NCBI RefSeq assembly: GCF_023231945.1
Contig: NZ_JAJLJH010000004.1
Location: 300,185-364,184, forward strand
Reading direction: 5' to 3'
Source: Scleromatobacter humisilvae
GTDB lineage: Bacteria > Pseudomonadota > Gammaproteobacteria > Burkholderiales > Burkholderiaceae_C
DNA: 64,000 nt
Below, one piece after another: positions 38,154 to 48,101 of the stretch (positions are counted from its first letter, which is position 1; each line of letters starts with the position of its first letter). The notes beneath the pieces are model-generated. The model was not told where the DNA came from. It ran no database searches and was given only the letters and a program-made list of their open reading frames with translations. The position numbers and the translations under genes were made by a program.

Positions 38154-39338
38154 ATGGCCATCCCCACGTCCACGGCCCCGGTCGTCGCCACGAAAGTGGC
38201 GGCGCCCGCGGCATCCGCTTCCACCGCCGCGGCGCCCGACGAGCGCCTGCGCAGCGTCGGCCTGTGGCGGCGCCTGCTCGGGCGGCCCGAGTCCGGCGCG
38301 TTGTCGGGAGCGGTGCTCGTCTTCCTGCTGTTCGCGTTCGGGGCCCACGGCTCCGGCATGTTCAGCGCGGAAGGGATCGTGAACTGGGGCACGGTCGCCG
38401 GCTTCCTCGGCGTGATCGCGGTCGGCGCCGCGCTGCTGATGGTGGCCGGCGAGTTCGACCTGTCGATCGGCTCGATGATCGGCTTCGCGGGCATGATGCT
38501 CGCGATCCCCTGCCTCTACTGGAACTGGCCGGTGTGGCTCGCGGCGCTGTTCGCGATCGGCGTCGCCTGCGCGCTTGGCGCGCTCAACGGCTGGCTGGTG
38601 GTGAAGACGGGCCTGCCCAGCTTCATCGTCACGCTGGCCTTCTATTTCGTGCTGCGGGGCCTGAGCCTCGCGCTGTCCGTGATCCTCACGGGCAAGACCA
38701 TCCTTTCCAGCAACGGCCCGGCCGTGCTGGCGGAGCTCATCGCCGCCGACCCCGTCGTGCACGCGCTGTTCCAGGGCCACGTGCTCACGGGCCTGTTCGA
38801 CGCGATGGCGCACGCGGGCTGGATCGCCGCGCGCGACGACGGCACCGCGCTCGCGATCGGCGTGCCCAAGGTCGTCGTCTGGTGGCTCGCGCTGACGGCG
38901 CTCGGCGCGTTCATGCTGGCGAAGATGCGCGCGGGCAACTGGATCCTGGCTGTCGGCGGCGACCCGGTCGCGGCCAAGAACGTCGGCATCCCGGTGGCCC
39001 GCGTGAAGATCGCGCTGTTCATGCTGACCGCGTTCTGCGCGACGCTGTTCGCGATCCTGCAGGTCGCCGACGCCGGCTCGGCGGCCGCCGACCGCGGGCT
39101 GCAGAAGGAGTTCGAGGCCATCATCGCCGCGGTGATCGGCGGCTGCCTGCTGACCGGCGGCTACGGCTCGGTGATCGGCGCCGCGCTCGGCTCGCTGATC
39201 TTCGGCGTCGTGCAGATCGGCATCGGCTACACCAGCATCGACAACAACTGGTACCGCGTCTTCCTCGGCGGCATGCTGCTGGTGGCCGTGCTGTTCAACA
39301 ACTACGTCCGCCGGCGCGTCGCGCTGGGCCGGCGCTGA
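38154..39338 (+). CDS. Sugar ABC transporter permease
   Basis: 394 aa, about 10 helices of the RbsC/FrcC class. A polar Ala/Thr-rich leader (1-35) precedes helix 1; '[18 protein letters not shown]' is the conserved 'DLSIG' segment of this family, and '[22 protein letters not shown]' is the cytosolic EAA-like coupling loop. The inner-membrane subunit of the inositol importer. Lies 25 bp after the binding protein and 17 bp before the ATPase gene. Confidence 0.92.
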   Translation: MAIPTSTAPVVATKVAAPAASASTAAAPDERLRSVGLWRRLLGRPESGALSGAVLVFLLFAFGAHGSGMFSAEGIVNWGTVAGFLGVIAVGAALLMVAGEFDLSIGSMIGFAGMMLAIPCLYWNWPVWLAALFAIGVACALGALNGWLVVKTGLPSFIVTLAFYFVLRGLSLALSVILTGKTILSSNGPAVLAELIAADPVVHALFQGHVLTGLFDAMAHAGWIAARDDGTALAIGVPKVVVWWLALTALGAFMLAKMRAGNWILAVGGDPVAAKNVGIPVARVKIALFMLTAFCATLFAILQVADAGSAAADRGLQKEFEAIIAAVIGGCLLTGGYGSVIGAALGSLIFGVVQIGIGYTSIDNNWYRVFLGGMLLVAVLFNNYVRRRVALGRR

Positions 39339-39355
39339 ACGCGGCCGGAGCGCCC

Positions 39356-40144
39356 ATGACGACGGACCTGATCCTGCAGCTGGAGAACGCCAGCAAGTAC
39401 TTCGGCCCCGTGATCGCGCTGTCCGGCATCACGCTGCAGCTGCGCCGCGGCGAGGTGCACTGCCTGCTGGGCGACAACGGCGCCGGCAAGAGCACGCTGA
39501 TCAAGATGCTGGCGGGCTGCCACGCGCCCGACGAGGGCGAGTACCTGGTCGACGGCAAGCCGGTGCGCTTCAAGTCGCCGCGCGAGGCGCTCGACGTCGG
39601 CATCGCCACCGTCTACCAGGACCTCGCGCTGGTGCCGCTGATGAGCGTCGCGCGCAACTTCTTCATGGGCCGCGAGCCGATGCGGCGGCTGTTCGGCGCG
39701 CTGCCGGTGATGGACCACGCGCTCGCCGAACGCACCGCCGCGGAGCGCCTCGCCGAGATGGGCATCCGCGTGCGCGACGCCGGCCAGCTGGTGGGCAACA
39801 TGTCCGGCGGCGAGAAGCAGTGCCTGGCCATCGCGCGCGCGATCCACTTCGGCGCGCGCGTGCTGATCCTGGACGAGCCCACCGCGGCGCTGGGCGTCAA
39901 GCAGAGCGTCAACGTGCTGCGGCTGATCGCGCGGGCACGGGCGCGCGGCATCTCGGTCATCTTCATCACGCACAACGTCAACCACGCCTACCCGATCGGC
40001 GACCGCTTCACGCTGCTCAACCGCGGCAAGTCGATGGGCACGTACGCGAAGGCCGACGTCTCGAAGGAGGCCGTGCTCGACATGATGGCCGGCGGCGCCG
40101 AGATGAAGACGCTGATGCACGACCTCGACGGCGTGACGATCTGA
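39356..40144 (+). CDS. Sugar ABC transporter ATPase, single-domain (FrcA type)
   Basis: 262 aa. Walker A 'GDNGAGKST' (~38-46), Q-loop 'YQDLAL', signature 'MSGGEKQ' and Walker B '[13 protein letters not shown]'. Most pentose/inositol importers (RbsA, IatA) have two fused ABC domains of ~500 aa; this one has only one, as in FrcA, so it should work as a homodimer. Stop is 1 bp before the iolC start. Confidence 0.92.
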   Translation: MTTDLILQLENASKYFGPVIALSGITLQLRRGEVHCLLGDNGAGKSTLIKMLAGCHAPDEGEYLVDGKPVRFKSPREALDVGIATVYQDLALVPLMSVARNFFMGREPMRRLFGALPVMDHALAERTAAERLAEMGIRVRDAGQLVGNMSGGEKQCLAIARAIHFGARVLILDEPTAALGVKQSVNVLRLIARARARGISVIFITHNVNHAYPIGDRFTLLNRGKSMGTYAKADVSKEAVLDMMAGGAEMKTLMHDLDGVTI

Positions 40145-40145
40145 C

Positions 40146-42137
40146 ATGGACTTCCTGGACATCCCCGCGGGCCGCCGCTTCGACCTCGCCTGCCTCGGAC
40201 GCCTGGCCGTCGACCTCTACGCGCAGCAGGTCGGCTCGCGCCTGGAGGACGTCGCGAGCTTCGCCAAGTACCTCGGCGGCAGCTCGGCCAACATCGCGTT
40301 CGGCGCGGCCCGGCTGGGGCTGCGCGCGGCGATGGTCTCGCGCGTCGGCGACGAGCAGATGGGCCGCTTCCTCGTCGAGACGCTGCAGCGCGAGGGCTGC
40401 GACACGTCGATGGTGCAGGTCGACCCCGAACGCCTCACCGCGCTCGCCATCCTCGGCCTGAAGGACCGCGACACCTTCCCGCTGCTGTTCTACCGCGAGA
40501 ACTGCGCCGACATGGCGATCTCGGCCGACGCGATCGCCGAGGACTTCATCGCCGACTGCCGCGCGCTGCTGATCACCGGCACGCACCTGTCGCAGCCGGT
40601 GGTGCGCGCGGCGTCCACCCGCGCGCTCGCGCACGCGGGCCGGCACGGCACCCTGCGCGTGCTCGACATCGACTACCGCCCCGTGCTGTGGGGCCTGACC
40701 AAGCGCGGCGACGGGCAGACGCGCTTCGTGCCCGACGCGCGCGTCACCGCGAGCCTGCAGGAGCTGCTGCCGCAGTTCGACCTGCTGATTGGCACCGAGG
40801 AGGAGTTCGCGATCGCGGGCGGCGTCGCGGGCGACCTGCTCGCGTCGCTGCGCCGCGTGCGCGAGATCACGCCGGCGGCGCTGGTCGTCAAGCTCGGTCC
40901 GCTCGGCTGCTGCCTGGTGGCCGGCCCGGTGCCGGCGCGGATCGAGGACGCGCCCACCTGCGCGGGCGAGCGCGTGGAGGTGCTCAACGTGCTCGGCGCG
41001 GGCGACGCGTTCGCCGCCGGCCTGCTCACCGGCCTGCTGCGCGGCGAGGACTTCGCCAGCGCGGCCCGCATCGCCAACGCCTGCGGCGCGATCGTCGTCT
41101 CGCGCCACGCGTGCGCGCCGGCGATGCCCACGCCCGCGGAGCTGGCGCACTGGTTCGGCGGACACCGGAACGCCGACGTCGCGGCCGACGCGCAGCTCGC
41201 GCACCTGCATCGCGCGACGGCGCCGCGCCCGCGCTGGGACGAGCTCAACGTGCTGGCGTTCGACCACCGCAGCCAGTTCTACGAACTCGCGCGCGCCGCC
41301 GGCGCCCCCGAATCGCGCCTGCCGGCGCTCAAGAAGCTGCTGGTGCGCGCCGCCGAGCGTGTCGAGGCCAGTCGCGGCCTGGCGGGCCGCCTGGGCGTGC
41401 TGGTCGACGATCACTACGGCGAGGATGCGCTGCACGCGGCCACCGGACGCGGCTGGTGGGTCGGCCGGCCGGTGGAGCTGCCCGGCTCGCGCCCGCTGCG
41501 CTTCGACGCCGGTCCGTCGCTGGGCACGCGGCTCGTGCAGTGGCCGCGCGAGCAGGTCGTCAAGTGCCTGGTCTTCTATCACCCGGACGACGCGGTCGAC
41601 CTGCGGCTGGAACAGGAAGCGCGGCTGCAGGAGGTGTGGGCGGCGACGCGCGACTCCGGGCACGAGCTGCTGCTGGAGGTCATCCCGCCGCGCGTTGGCG
41701 GCGATGCCGCGCAGGCCGACGCCGCCGTGCTGCGCGCCGTGCAGCGCCTGTACACGATCGGCATGAAGCCCGAATGGTGGAAGCTCGCGCCGATGCAGGC
41801 GGCCGGCTGGAGCGCACTGGCGGCGCTCGTGGCGGCGCGCGACCCTCACTGCCGCGGCGCCGTGATCCTCGGGCTCAACCAGCCGCTGGCCGATCTCGCC
41901 GCGGGCTTCGCGGCCGCGACGCATCCGATCGTCAAGGGCTTCATGGTCGGCCGTTCGCTGTGGGCCGAACCCGCGCGCGGCTGGCTGGGCGGGCGGCTCG
42001 ACGACGAGGCCTTCGTGGCCGCCGTCGCCACGAATTTCGAGACGCTGGTGGACGCCTGGCGGGCCACGCGGCCGCACGCCGCCACGTCCGCCCCGGCGCC
42101 TGCCCAAGACATGCAGCCGGCGCTGCGCCCGGCCTGA
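40146..42137 (+). CDS. iolC: Bifunctional 5-dehydro-2-deoxygluconokinase / DKGP aldolase
   Basis: 663 aa, a fusion. Residues 1-335 are a PfkB-type kinase: 'YLGGSSANIAFGAARLGL' (sugar loop) and 'VLNVLGAGDAFAAGLLTGLL' with the catalytic Asp in 'GAGDAF'. Residues ~350-650 are a DUF2090/IolJ-like TIM-barrel domain ('NVLAFDHRSQFYELA', 'EVIPPRVGG', 'IGMKPEWWKLAP'). Known in proteobacteria: the kinase phosphorylates 2-deoxy-5-keto-gluconate and the second domain splits the product to DHAP and malonic semialdehyde. So steps 5 and 6 of the pathway are covered in one chain. The last ~15 residues are Ala/Pro-rich. Confidence 0.92.
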   Translation: MDFLDIPAGRRFDLACLGRLAVDLYAQQVGSRLEDVASFAKYLGGSSANIAFGAARLGLRAAMVSRVGDEQMGRFLVETLQREGCDTSMVQVDPERLTALAILGLKDRDTFPLLFYRENCADMAISADAIAEDFIADCRALLITGTHLSQPVVRAASTRALAHAGRHGTLRVLDIDYRPVLWGLTKRGDGQTRFVPDARVTASLQELLPQFDLLIGTEEEFAIAGGVAGDLLASLRRVREITPAALVVKLGPLGCCLVAGPVPARIEDAPTCAGERVEVLNVLGAGDAFAAGLLTGLLRGEDFASAARIANACGAIVVSRHACAPAMPTPAELAHWFGGHRNADVAADAQLAHLHRATAPRPRWDELNVLAFDHRSQFYELARAAGAPESRLPALKKLLVRAAERVEASRGLAGRLGVLVDDHYGEDALHAATGRGWWVGRPVELPGSRPLRFDAGPSLGTRLVQWPREQVVKCLVFYHPDDAVDLRLEQEARLQEVWAATRDSGHELLLEVIPPRVGGDAAQADAAVLRAVQRLYTIGMKPEWWKLAPMQAAGWSALAALVAARDPHCRGAVILGLNQPLADLAAGFAAATHPIVKGFMVGRSLWAEPARGWLGGRLDDEAFVAAVATNFETLVDAWRATRPHAATSAPAPAQDMQPALRPA

Positions 42138-42148
42138 AAGCTTTCACC

Positions 42149-44005
42149 ATGAAGACGATCCGACTCACGCTCGCGCAGGCCATCGTGCGCCACCTCGCCG
42201 CGCTGCGCATCGAACTCGACGACGGCAGCGTCGTGCCCTATTGCGGCGGCGTGTTCGCGATCTTCGGCCACGGCAACGTCGCCGGCCTCGGCGAGGCGCT
42301 GCAGGCCGAGCGCGCGTGCCTGCCCACCTGGCGCGCGCACAACGAACAGGCGATGGCCCACGCCGCGATCGCCTACGCGAAGGCCCACATGCGCCGCCGC
42401 ATCCTGGCGGTGACCACCAGCATCGGGCCGGGCGCGACCAACCTGGTCACCGCCGCGGCGCTCGCCCACGTCAACCGGCTGCCGCTGCTGCTGCTGCCCG
42501 GCGACACCTTCGCGTCGCGCGCGCCCGACCCGGTGCTGCAGCAGCTCGAGGACTTCCATGGCGGCGACGTCAGCGTCAACGACACGCTGCGGCCGGTCAC
42601 GCGCCTGTTCGACCGCATCGTGCGTCCCGAGCAGATCCTGACGGCGCTGCCGCACGCGATCCGCGTGATGACCGATCCCGCGCTGTGCGGCCCGGTCTGC
42701 CTCGCGCTGCCGCAGGACGTGCAGGCCGAGGCCTTCGATTGCCCCGAGACCTTCCTCGCGCCGGCGACGCTGCGCGTGCGCCGTCCCGCGCCCGACGCCG
42801 CCGAACTCGAACGCGCGATCGCGCTCCTGCGCGGCGCGCGCCGGCCGCTGGTCGTCGCCGGCGGCGGCGTGCTCTATGCCGAGGCCGGCGCCGCGCTCGC
42901 TCGCTTCGCGCAGGCGCACGGCATCCCCGTGGCCGAGACCCAGGCCGGCAAGGGCAGCCTGGCCTGGGACGACCCGCTGAACGCCGGCGCGATCGGCGTC
43001 ACCGGCTCGCCCGCCGCCAACGACTGCGCGCGCGAGGCCGACCTCGTGCTCGCCGTCGGCACGCGGCTGCAGGACTTCACCACCGGCTCGCACACGCTGT
43101 TCACGCAGGCGCGGCTGCTGAGCATCAACGTGCAGCCGTTCGACGCCCACAAGTGGCATGGCGACGCGCTCGTGTGCGACGCGCGCATCGGACTGGATGC
43201 CGTGTCCGCCGCCCTGGCCGACTGGCACGCCGACGCGGGCTGGACGGCCCAGGCGCGCCGCGGCGCGGCGTCCTGGAACGAGCGCGTTTCCGCGCTGACG
43301 ACGTCGCCCGCGACCGACGCCCTGCCCTACGACGCCGACGTGATCGGCGCGGTGCGCGATTCCGCCGCGGACTCGCCGCGCGGCGACGTGGTCGTCTGCG
43401 CCGCGGGCACGCTGCCGGCGGAACTGCACAAGCTCTGGCGCGCCGGCGCGCCGGGCAACTACCACGTCGAATACGGCTATTCGTGCATGGGCTACGAGAT
43501 CGCCGGCGGGCTCGGCGTGAAGATCGCGCGGCCCGAGCGCGAGGTCATCGTGATGGTGGGCGACGGGTCCTACCTGATGCTCAACTCCGAGATCGCCACC
43601 TCCGTGATGCTGGGCCGCAAGCTCATCGTCGTGGTGCTCGACAACCGCGGCTACGGCTGCATCCAGCGCCTGCAGGCGGCGTGCGGCGGCGCGAGCTTCA
43701 ACAACCTGCTCGACGACTGCGTGGCCGAGGGCGGCGCCGACGTCCGCATCGATTTCGCGGCCCACGCCGCCGCGCTCGGCGCCGACAGCGTGCACGTGCC
43801 CGACATCGCGGCCCTGCGCGTGGCCATGGCGCGCGCCCGCGCCGCCACGAAGACGCAGGTGATCGTCGTCGACACCACCCACGCGCGCACCACCGACGAC
43901 GGCGGCTGCTGGTGGGAGGTCGCGGTGCCGCAGGTCTCCGACCGCCCTGCCGTCGATGCCGCCGCCACCGCATCGCGCGAGGCCAAGCGCGCGCAGCGTC
44001 CCTGA
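42149..44005 (+). CDS. iolD: 3D-(3,5/4)-trihydroxycyclohexane-1,2-dione hydrolase
   Basis: 618 aa, thiamine-diphosphate enzyme of the acetolactate-synthase superfamily. 'WRAHNEQAMAHAAIAYAK' has the catalytic Glu of the N-terminal domain, and the C-terminal domain has the ThDP/Mg motif 'VGDGSYLMLNSEIATSVMLG' (GDG...N pattern). 'GYSCMGYEIAGGLGVKIA' is typical of IolD. It opens the cyclohexane ring to 5-deoxy-glucuronate. ATG 42149, 11 bp after iolC. Middle of the operon. Confidence 0.95.
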   Translation: MKTIRLTLAQAIVRHLAALRIELDDGSVVPYCGGVFAIFGHGNVAGLGEALQAERACLPTWRAHNEQAMAHAAIAYAKAHMRRRILAVTTSIGPGATNLVTAAALAHVNRLPLLLLPGDTFASRAPDPVLQQLEDFHGGDVSVNDTLRPVTRLFDRIVRPEQILTALPHAIRVMTDPALCGPVCLALPQDVQAEAFDCPETFLAPATLRVRRPAPDAAELERAIALLRGARRPLVVAGGGVLYAEAGAALARFAQAHGIPVAETQAGKGSLAWDDPLNAGAIGVTGSPAANDCAREADLVLAVGTRLQDFTTGSHTLFTQARLLSINVQPFDAHKWHGDALVCDARIGLDAVSAALADWHADAGWTAQARRGAASWNERVSALTTSPATDALPYDADVIGAVRDSAADSPRGDVVVCAAGTLPAELHKLWRAGAPGNYHVEYGYSCMGYEIAGGLGVKIARPEREVIVMVGDGSYLMLNSEIATSVMLGRKLIVVVLDNRGYGCIQRLQAACGGASFNNLLDDCVAEGGADVRIDFAAHAAALGADSVHVPDIAALRVAMARARAATKTQVIVVDTTHARTTDDGGCWWEVAVPQVSDRPAVDAAATASREAKRAQRP

Positions 44006-44028
44006 CACCCCACTCGCGAAGACACCTC

Positions 44029-44943
44029 ATGACCTGGAACATCCGCATCGGCATCAACCCGATTTCTTGGAGCAACGACGACCTGCCCGAGCTGGGCGGC
44101 GACACGCCGCTCGAGACCGCCCTGCGCGAAGGCGCCGAGATCGGCTACCAGGGCTTCGAGCTCGGCAACAAGTTCCCGAAGGAACCGGCCGCACTGAAGG
44201 CCAAGCTCGCCGAGTACGGCGTCGCCTGCGTCAGCGGCTGGTATTCCGGCCGGCTCGCCGAGGGCACGCTGGCCGACGAGATCGAAGGCTGCCGCGAGCA
44301 CATGGCCAAGCTGCAGTTCAACGCCTGCAAGGTCGTCGTCTACGGCGAGGTGGCGGGCTCGATCCAGGGCCGCATCGACACCCCGCTCGCCAAGCGCCCG
44401 CGCTTCGCCGACGACGCCGCCTGGACGGCCTACGCGCAGCGCCTGGACGCCTTCGGCGCGCACCTGAAGGCGACCTACGGGCTCACGCTGGCCTACCACC
44501 ACCACATGGGCGCGTATGTCGAATCGCCGGAGGACATCGACAAGCTGATGGCGCTCACCGGCGCCGACGTCGGCCTGCTGTTCGACACCGGACACGCGTA
44601 CTACGGCGGCGCCACCGACGTCGCCGGCCAGCTGAAGAAGCATCTCGCCCGCGTGGTGCACGTCCACTGCAAGGACGTGCGCGAGCGCGTCGTGCGCAGC
44701 GCGCGCAACGACGGCTGGAGCTTCCTCACCGGCGTGATCAACGGCACGTTCACGGTGCCGGGCGACGGCGTGATCGACTTCGACGCCGTGCTCACGCTGC
44801 TGCACGGCGCCGGCTACGAAGGCTGGCTGGTCGTCGAGGCCGAGCAGGACCCGGCCGTCGCGCCCAGCTACGCCTACGCGAAGAAGGGCTACGAGACGCT
44901 GAGGCGCATCGTCGACCGGATCGACGCGAAGGCCGCGCGATGA
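44029..44943 (+). CDS. iolE: Inosose dehydratase
   Basis: 304 aa, xylose-isomerase-like TIM barrel. Starts 'IRIGINPISWSNDDLPELGG', the IolE signature. Metal and active-site residues in 'YQGFELGNKFP', 'LAYHHHMGAYVES' (His), 'GLLFDTGHAYYGG' (Asp, His), 'VHVHCKDV' and 'WLVVEAEQD' (Glu). Dehydrates scyllo-inosose to the trihydroxycyclohexanedione used by iolD. Its stop overlaps iolB by ATGA. Confidence 0.96.
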   Translation: MTWNIRIGINPISWSNDDLPELGGDTPLETALREGAEIGYQGFELGNKFPKEPAALKAKLAEYGVACVSGWYSGRLAEGTLADEIEGCREHMAKLQFNACKVVVYGEVAGSIQGRIDTPLAKRPRFADDAAWTAYAQRLDAFGAHLKATYGLTLAYHHHMGAYVESPEDIDKLMALTGADVGLLFDTGHAYYGGATDVAGQLKKHLARVVHVHCKDVRERVVRSARNDGWSFLTGVINGTFTVPGDGVIDFDAVLTLLHGAGYEGWLVVEAEQDPAVAPSYAYAKKGYETLRRIVDRIDAKAAR

Positions 44944-45767
44944 CCAGCAAGCTGCTGCTGAAGGCGCGCCGCGAAGGGCGCGAGATCGTCTCCGTCACGC
45001 CGGAGCAGGCGGGCTGGAAGCACGTCGGCTTCCGCGCGCTGCGGCTGGCGCCCGGCGACGCCGAGTCGCTGGCTACGGGCGATCGCGAGCTGTGCCTGGT
45101 GGTGCTGAGCGGCACGGTGGACGTCGAAGTCGACGGCGTCGTCCACGCCGGGCTCGGCGGCCGCGCCAGCGTCTTCGACGACGCCGCCCCCGCCGCGCTG
45201 TACGTGCCGGCAGGCCGCGCCGTGACGATGACGGCCTCGACGGCGGCGGAGGTCGCCCTGTGCAGCGCGCCCGCCGACGACGCGCGGCGCGAGGTGCGGC
45301 GCATCGAGCCCGGCACCATGCGGCGCAGCGTGCGCGGCCGCGGCACCAACACGCGCTACATCTGCGACATCCTGCCGCACGACGACCCCACGGCGGCACA
45401 CCTGCTGGTGGTGGAGGTGCGCACGCCGGCGAGCCACTCGTCCAGCTACCCGCCGCACAAGCACGACGTCGAGGCGCCGCCCGCCGAGACGCAGCTCGAG
45501 GAGACCTACTACCACCGCGTCAACCCGCCGCAGGGCTTTGCGTTCCAGCGCGTCTACACCGACGACCGCAGCCTGGACGAGGCGTGCGCCGTGGAAGACC
45601 ACGACCTGGTGATGGTGCCGCGCGGCTATCACCCCGTCGTCGCGCCGCATGGCTACGAGCTCTACTACCTGAACGTGATGGCCGGGCCGCACCGGCTGTG
45701 GGTCTTCCGCAATGATCCGGCGCACGAATGGATGCTGGCACCGCCGGCGGGGACTCGCGCGGCCTGA
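44940..45767 (+). CDS. iolB: 5-deoxy-glucuronate isomerase
   Basis: 275 aa, bicupin. 'YPPHKHDVEAPPAETQLEETYYHRV' carries the family His/Glu metal-binding row and 'VPRGYHPVVAPHGYELYYLNVMAG' the second cupin strand set. It converts 5-deoxy-D-glucuronate to 2-deoxy-5-keto-gluconate, the iolC substrate. Last gene of the rightward operon; overlaps iolE by 4 bp and converges on the HSL-type esterase gene 13 bp away. No iolA/mmsA follows. Confidence 0.96.
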   Translation: MTSKLLLKARREGREIVSVTPEQAGWKHVGFRALRLAPGDAESLATGDRELCLVVLSGTVDVEVDGVVHAGLGGRASVFDDAAPAALYVPAGRAVTMTASTAAEVALCSAPADDARREVRRIEPGTMRRSVRGRGTNTRYICDILPHDDPTAAHLLVVEVRTPASHSSSYPPHKHDVEAPPAETQLEETYYHRVNPPQGFAFQRVYTDDRSLDEACAVEDHDLVMVPRGYHPVVAPHGYELYYLNVMAGPHRLWVFRNDPAHEWMLAPPAGTRAA

Positions 45768-45780
45768 GCGCGCCGCGGCA

Positions 45781-46764
45781 TCACGCGCGGAACGCTCGCC
45801 GCAGCGCGTCCATCCAGGATTCGGTGAAGGCCTTGGCCAGCGGCGCGTCCTTCATGAGGATGTCGAAGCCGTGGTACGCCCCGGCCACCCTCCTGAAGGT
45901 GGTCGCCACGCCCGCCGCCTGCAGCCGCCGCGCGTAGGCGGCGTCCTCGTCGAAGAACAGGTCCAGCGTGCCGACGCCGATCCAGGCGGGCGGCAGGCCG
46001 CGCAGGTCCTCGACGCGCGCGGGCACAGCGCCCGCGGGCGGCGCGGCTGCGCCGGCCGGCGCGCCCAGCAGCGACGACCATCCGAGCACGTTGGCCGCCG
46101 CCGACCAGATGAACGCACCCACGCCGGGTGACGCCTGGTGGATGATGCTGCCGGTGCGGTCGTCGAGCATCGGGTAGAGCAGCACCTGGCAGGCCAGCGA
46201 GACGCTGCCGCGATCGCGGGCGGCGATGGCCAGCGCGGCCGCGTGCCCGCCGCCGGCACTCTCGCCCATCACGGCGATGCGCGCCGGGTCGATGCCGAGG
46301 CTCGCCGCATTGGCATGCAGCCAGGCGAGCGCGGCATGGTTGTCCTCCAGCGAGCCCGGAAATGGTGTCTCGGGCGCCAGCCGGTAGTCGACCGAGACGA
46401 CCAGGCAATCGAGCTCCGCCGACAACCGACGCAGCGTCGGAAAGAGCCACGCCAGACTGGTGCCGATAAAGCCGCCGCCGTGCAGATGCAGCACCGCCGG
46501 GGTGGGCGAGCCCTTGTTCGCACGGCGATCGACGATCCAGACCCGCAGCGCGGGCGCGCCATCGGTTCGCGCGATCCAGCGCATCCGCGTTCCACGGGCA
46601 GCGATGCGGGTGACGAGGCCGTCCACCCGACGCCGCAACGGCAGGCGGCCCAGCGTGGGCTTGCGGCGCGACATCCACCGGACCAGCGGGTTCAGCGCCG
46701 GCCGCAGCGACGGATCGACGGCGGCGAGCAGGTCGCGATCGGGCGGACGCGCGCGCTCCGTCAC
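45781..46764 (-). CDS. HSL-family (family IV) alpha/beta-hydrolase esterase
   Basis: 327 aa. Oxyanion motif 'HLHGGGFIGTS' near 95, nucleophile elbow 'GESAGGG' (Ser ~170), and the Asp and His of the triad in 'GVGTLDLFFDED' and 'AYHGFD'. HSL-type enzymes cleave short-chain, aryl or lactone esters in the cytosol. GTG 46764 overlaps the MFS stop (GTGA), so it is translated with the transporter gene. Last gene of the ten-gene operon; likely hydrolyses the imported ester or a lactone intermediate, by inference. Confidence 0.92.
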   Translation of the reverse strand: MTERARPPDRDLLAAVDPSLRPALNPLVRWMSRRKPTLGRLPLRRRVDGLVTRIAARGTRMRWIARTDGAPALRVWIVDRRANKGSPTPAVLHLHGGGFIGTSLAWLFPTLRRLSAELDCLVVSVDYRLAPETPFPGSLEDNHAALAWLHANAASLGIDPARIAVMGESAGGGHAAALAIAARDRGSVSLACQVLLYPMLDDRTGSIIHQASPGVGAFIWSAAANVLGWSSLLGAPAGAAAPPAGAVPARVEDLRGLPPAWIGVGTLDLFFDEDAAYARRLQAAGVATTFRRVAGAYHGFDILMKDAPLAKAFTESWMDALRRAFRA

Positions 46765-48101
46765 GACAGGCCCTCGACGGGATCGCCCGCGGCCACGGCG
46801 CGCGCCGGCCGGCCGCGCGTGATCGGCGCGTAGCGCGGATCCCCTTCGCGGCCGATCTCCGGAATCCGCAGCACCGCGATGGCGCCGACGACGCCGAACA
46901 CCGCCAGCAGCATGTACAACGCGCCGAAGCCACCGAGCGCCAGCAACGCCGGCGCGATGAAAGGCACGAACGACGCCGGCAGCGCGCTGGCCACGCTCAG
47001 GACCGCCAGGTCCTTGCCCAGCGCCTCCGGGTTGGGAAGCACGCGCAAGCACAGCGCGAAGTCGGTCGCGAGGAACATGCCATAGCCGACGCCGATGATG
47101 GCGGTCGCGACGAACACCAGCGGCAGCGTCGGCGCGAACGCCAGCAGCGCGAGCCCGGCCGCCGAGACCAGGCCGCCGCCAACCACGAAGGGCTTCTGCC
47201 GGCGCAGGCGGTCGGAGAGCCAGCCGAACAGGAAGCAGCCCGCCGCGACGGGCACGATCATCACGAGGGTGAGCTGCAGGACGACGGGGCCGGTGTCCTT
47301 CGCGGCGAACCTGAACCGGTCGACCAGCAGGAAGACGTTGTAGCTACTGCCTGCGATGGTGCAGGAGATCAGGAAGCGCACCAGCCACGCCCAGCCGAAC
47401 GCCGGATGGCGCCGCGGATCGACCCAGAACGACTGCAGCAGCTCGAGCGCCGTGATCGGTTCGGCACCCTGCGCCGGCACATGGCGCGGATCACGCAGCA
47501 GGATCACGGCGACGACCGCGCAGGCGGCCGCCGCCGCGCCGACGACGATCCACTGCAGCGTCGGCCGCCCCGCCGCGGCGCTGACCGCCACGAGCCCCAG
47601 CACGGGCGCGGCGGCGGCGACGAATCCGATCACGCCCGAAGCCGTGCCGCGCCGGTCCGGCGGAAGCTGGTCGACCGCCGAGGCCGCGCTGGCCGCGAAC
47701 TGCGCGTTGACGAGCACCTGGACGACGCACCAGATCGCCGCGACCTCCCAGGCCTGCGTCGTGAAGGCCAGCACGACGATCGCCAGCCCGCTGCCGAAGC
47801 CGCCCGCCAGGATCCAGGTGCGGCGCCGGCCGAAGCGCGCCACGGTGCGATCGCTGAGGCGGCCGCCGAGCGGATTGGCGATCAGCGCGAACACGCCGCC
47901 CAGGCCGATCACGAGGCTGAACGCGGCCGTCGCGTTCCTGCCGGCGATCGCGCTGAGGTGGATGGCCAGCAGCAACGACGGCGGCACGACCTGCGTGATG
48001 AAGGCGCCGCTGTACGACGCGATGAGCGCGCCGACGAGGCGACCGAACGGCGTGGCAGCCGCTGCGGGCGACGGCCCGTCGGGCGTGGGCAGGCCGGCCA
48101 T
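46761..48101 (-). CDS. MFS transporter (GPH-like, 12 TM)
   Basis: 446 aa, 12 helices. Motif A-like 'GGRLSDRTVARFGRRRTWILA' between helices 2 and 3 and 'GWLSDRLRRQKPFVVGGGL' between 8 and 9 mark two related halves. 'YNVFLLVDRFRF' and the long loop after helix 6 fit the glycoside-pentoside-hexuronide or sugar/steroid-like MFS groups. Likely imports the hydrolysed or intact substrate across the inner membrane. ATG 48101 overlaps the esterase stop by 1 bp (TGATG); the next gene overlaps its own stop. Confidence 0.88.
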   Translation of the reverse strand: MAGLPTPDGPSPAAAATPFGRLVGALIASYSGAFITQVVPPSLLLAIHLSAIAGRNATAAFSLVIGLGGVFALIANPLGGRLSDRTVARFGRRRTWILAGGFGSGLAIVVLAFTTQAWEVAAIWCVVQVLVNAQFAASAASAVDQLPPDRRGTASGVIGFVAAAAPVLGLVAVSAAAGRPTLQWIVVGAAAAACAVVAVILLRDPRHVPAQGAEPITALELLQSFWVDPRRHPAFGWAWLVRFLISCTIAGSSYNVFLLVDRFRFAAKDTGPVVLQLTLVMIVPVAAGCFLFGWLSDRLRRQKPFVVGGGLVSAAGLALLAFAPTLPLVFVATAIIGVGYGMFLATDFALCLRVLPNPEALGKDLAVLSVASALPASFVPFIAPALLALGGFGALYMLLAVFGVVGAIAVLRIPEIGREGDPRYAPITRGRPARAVAAGDPVEGLS

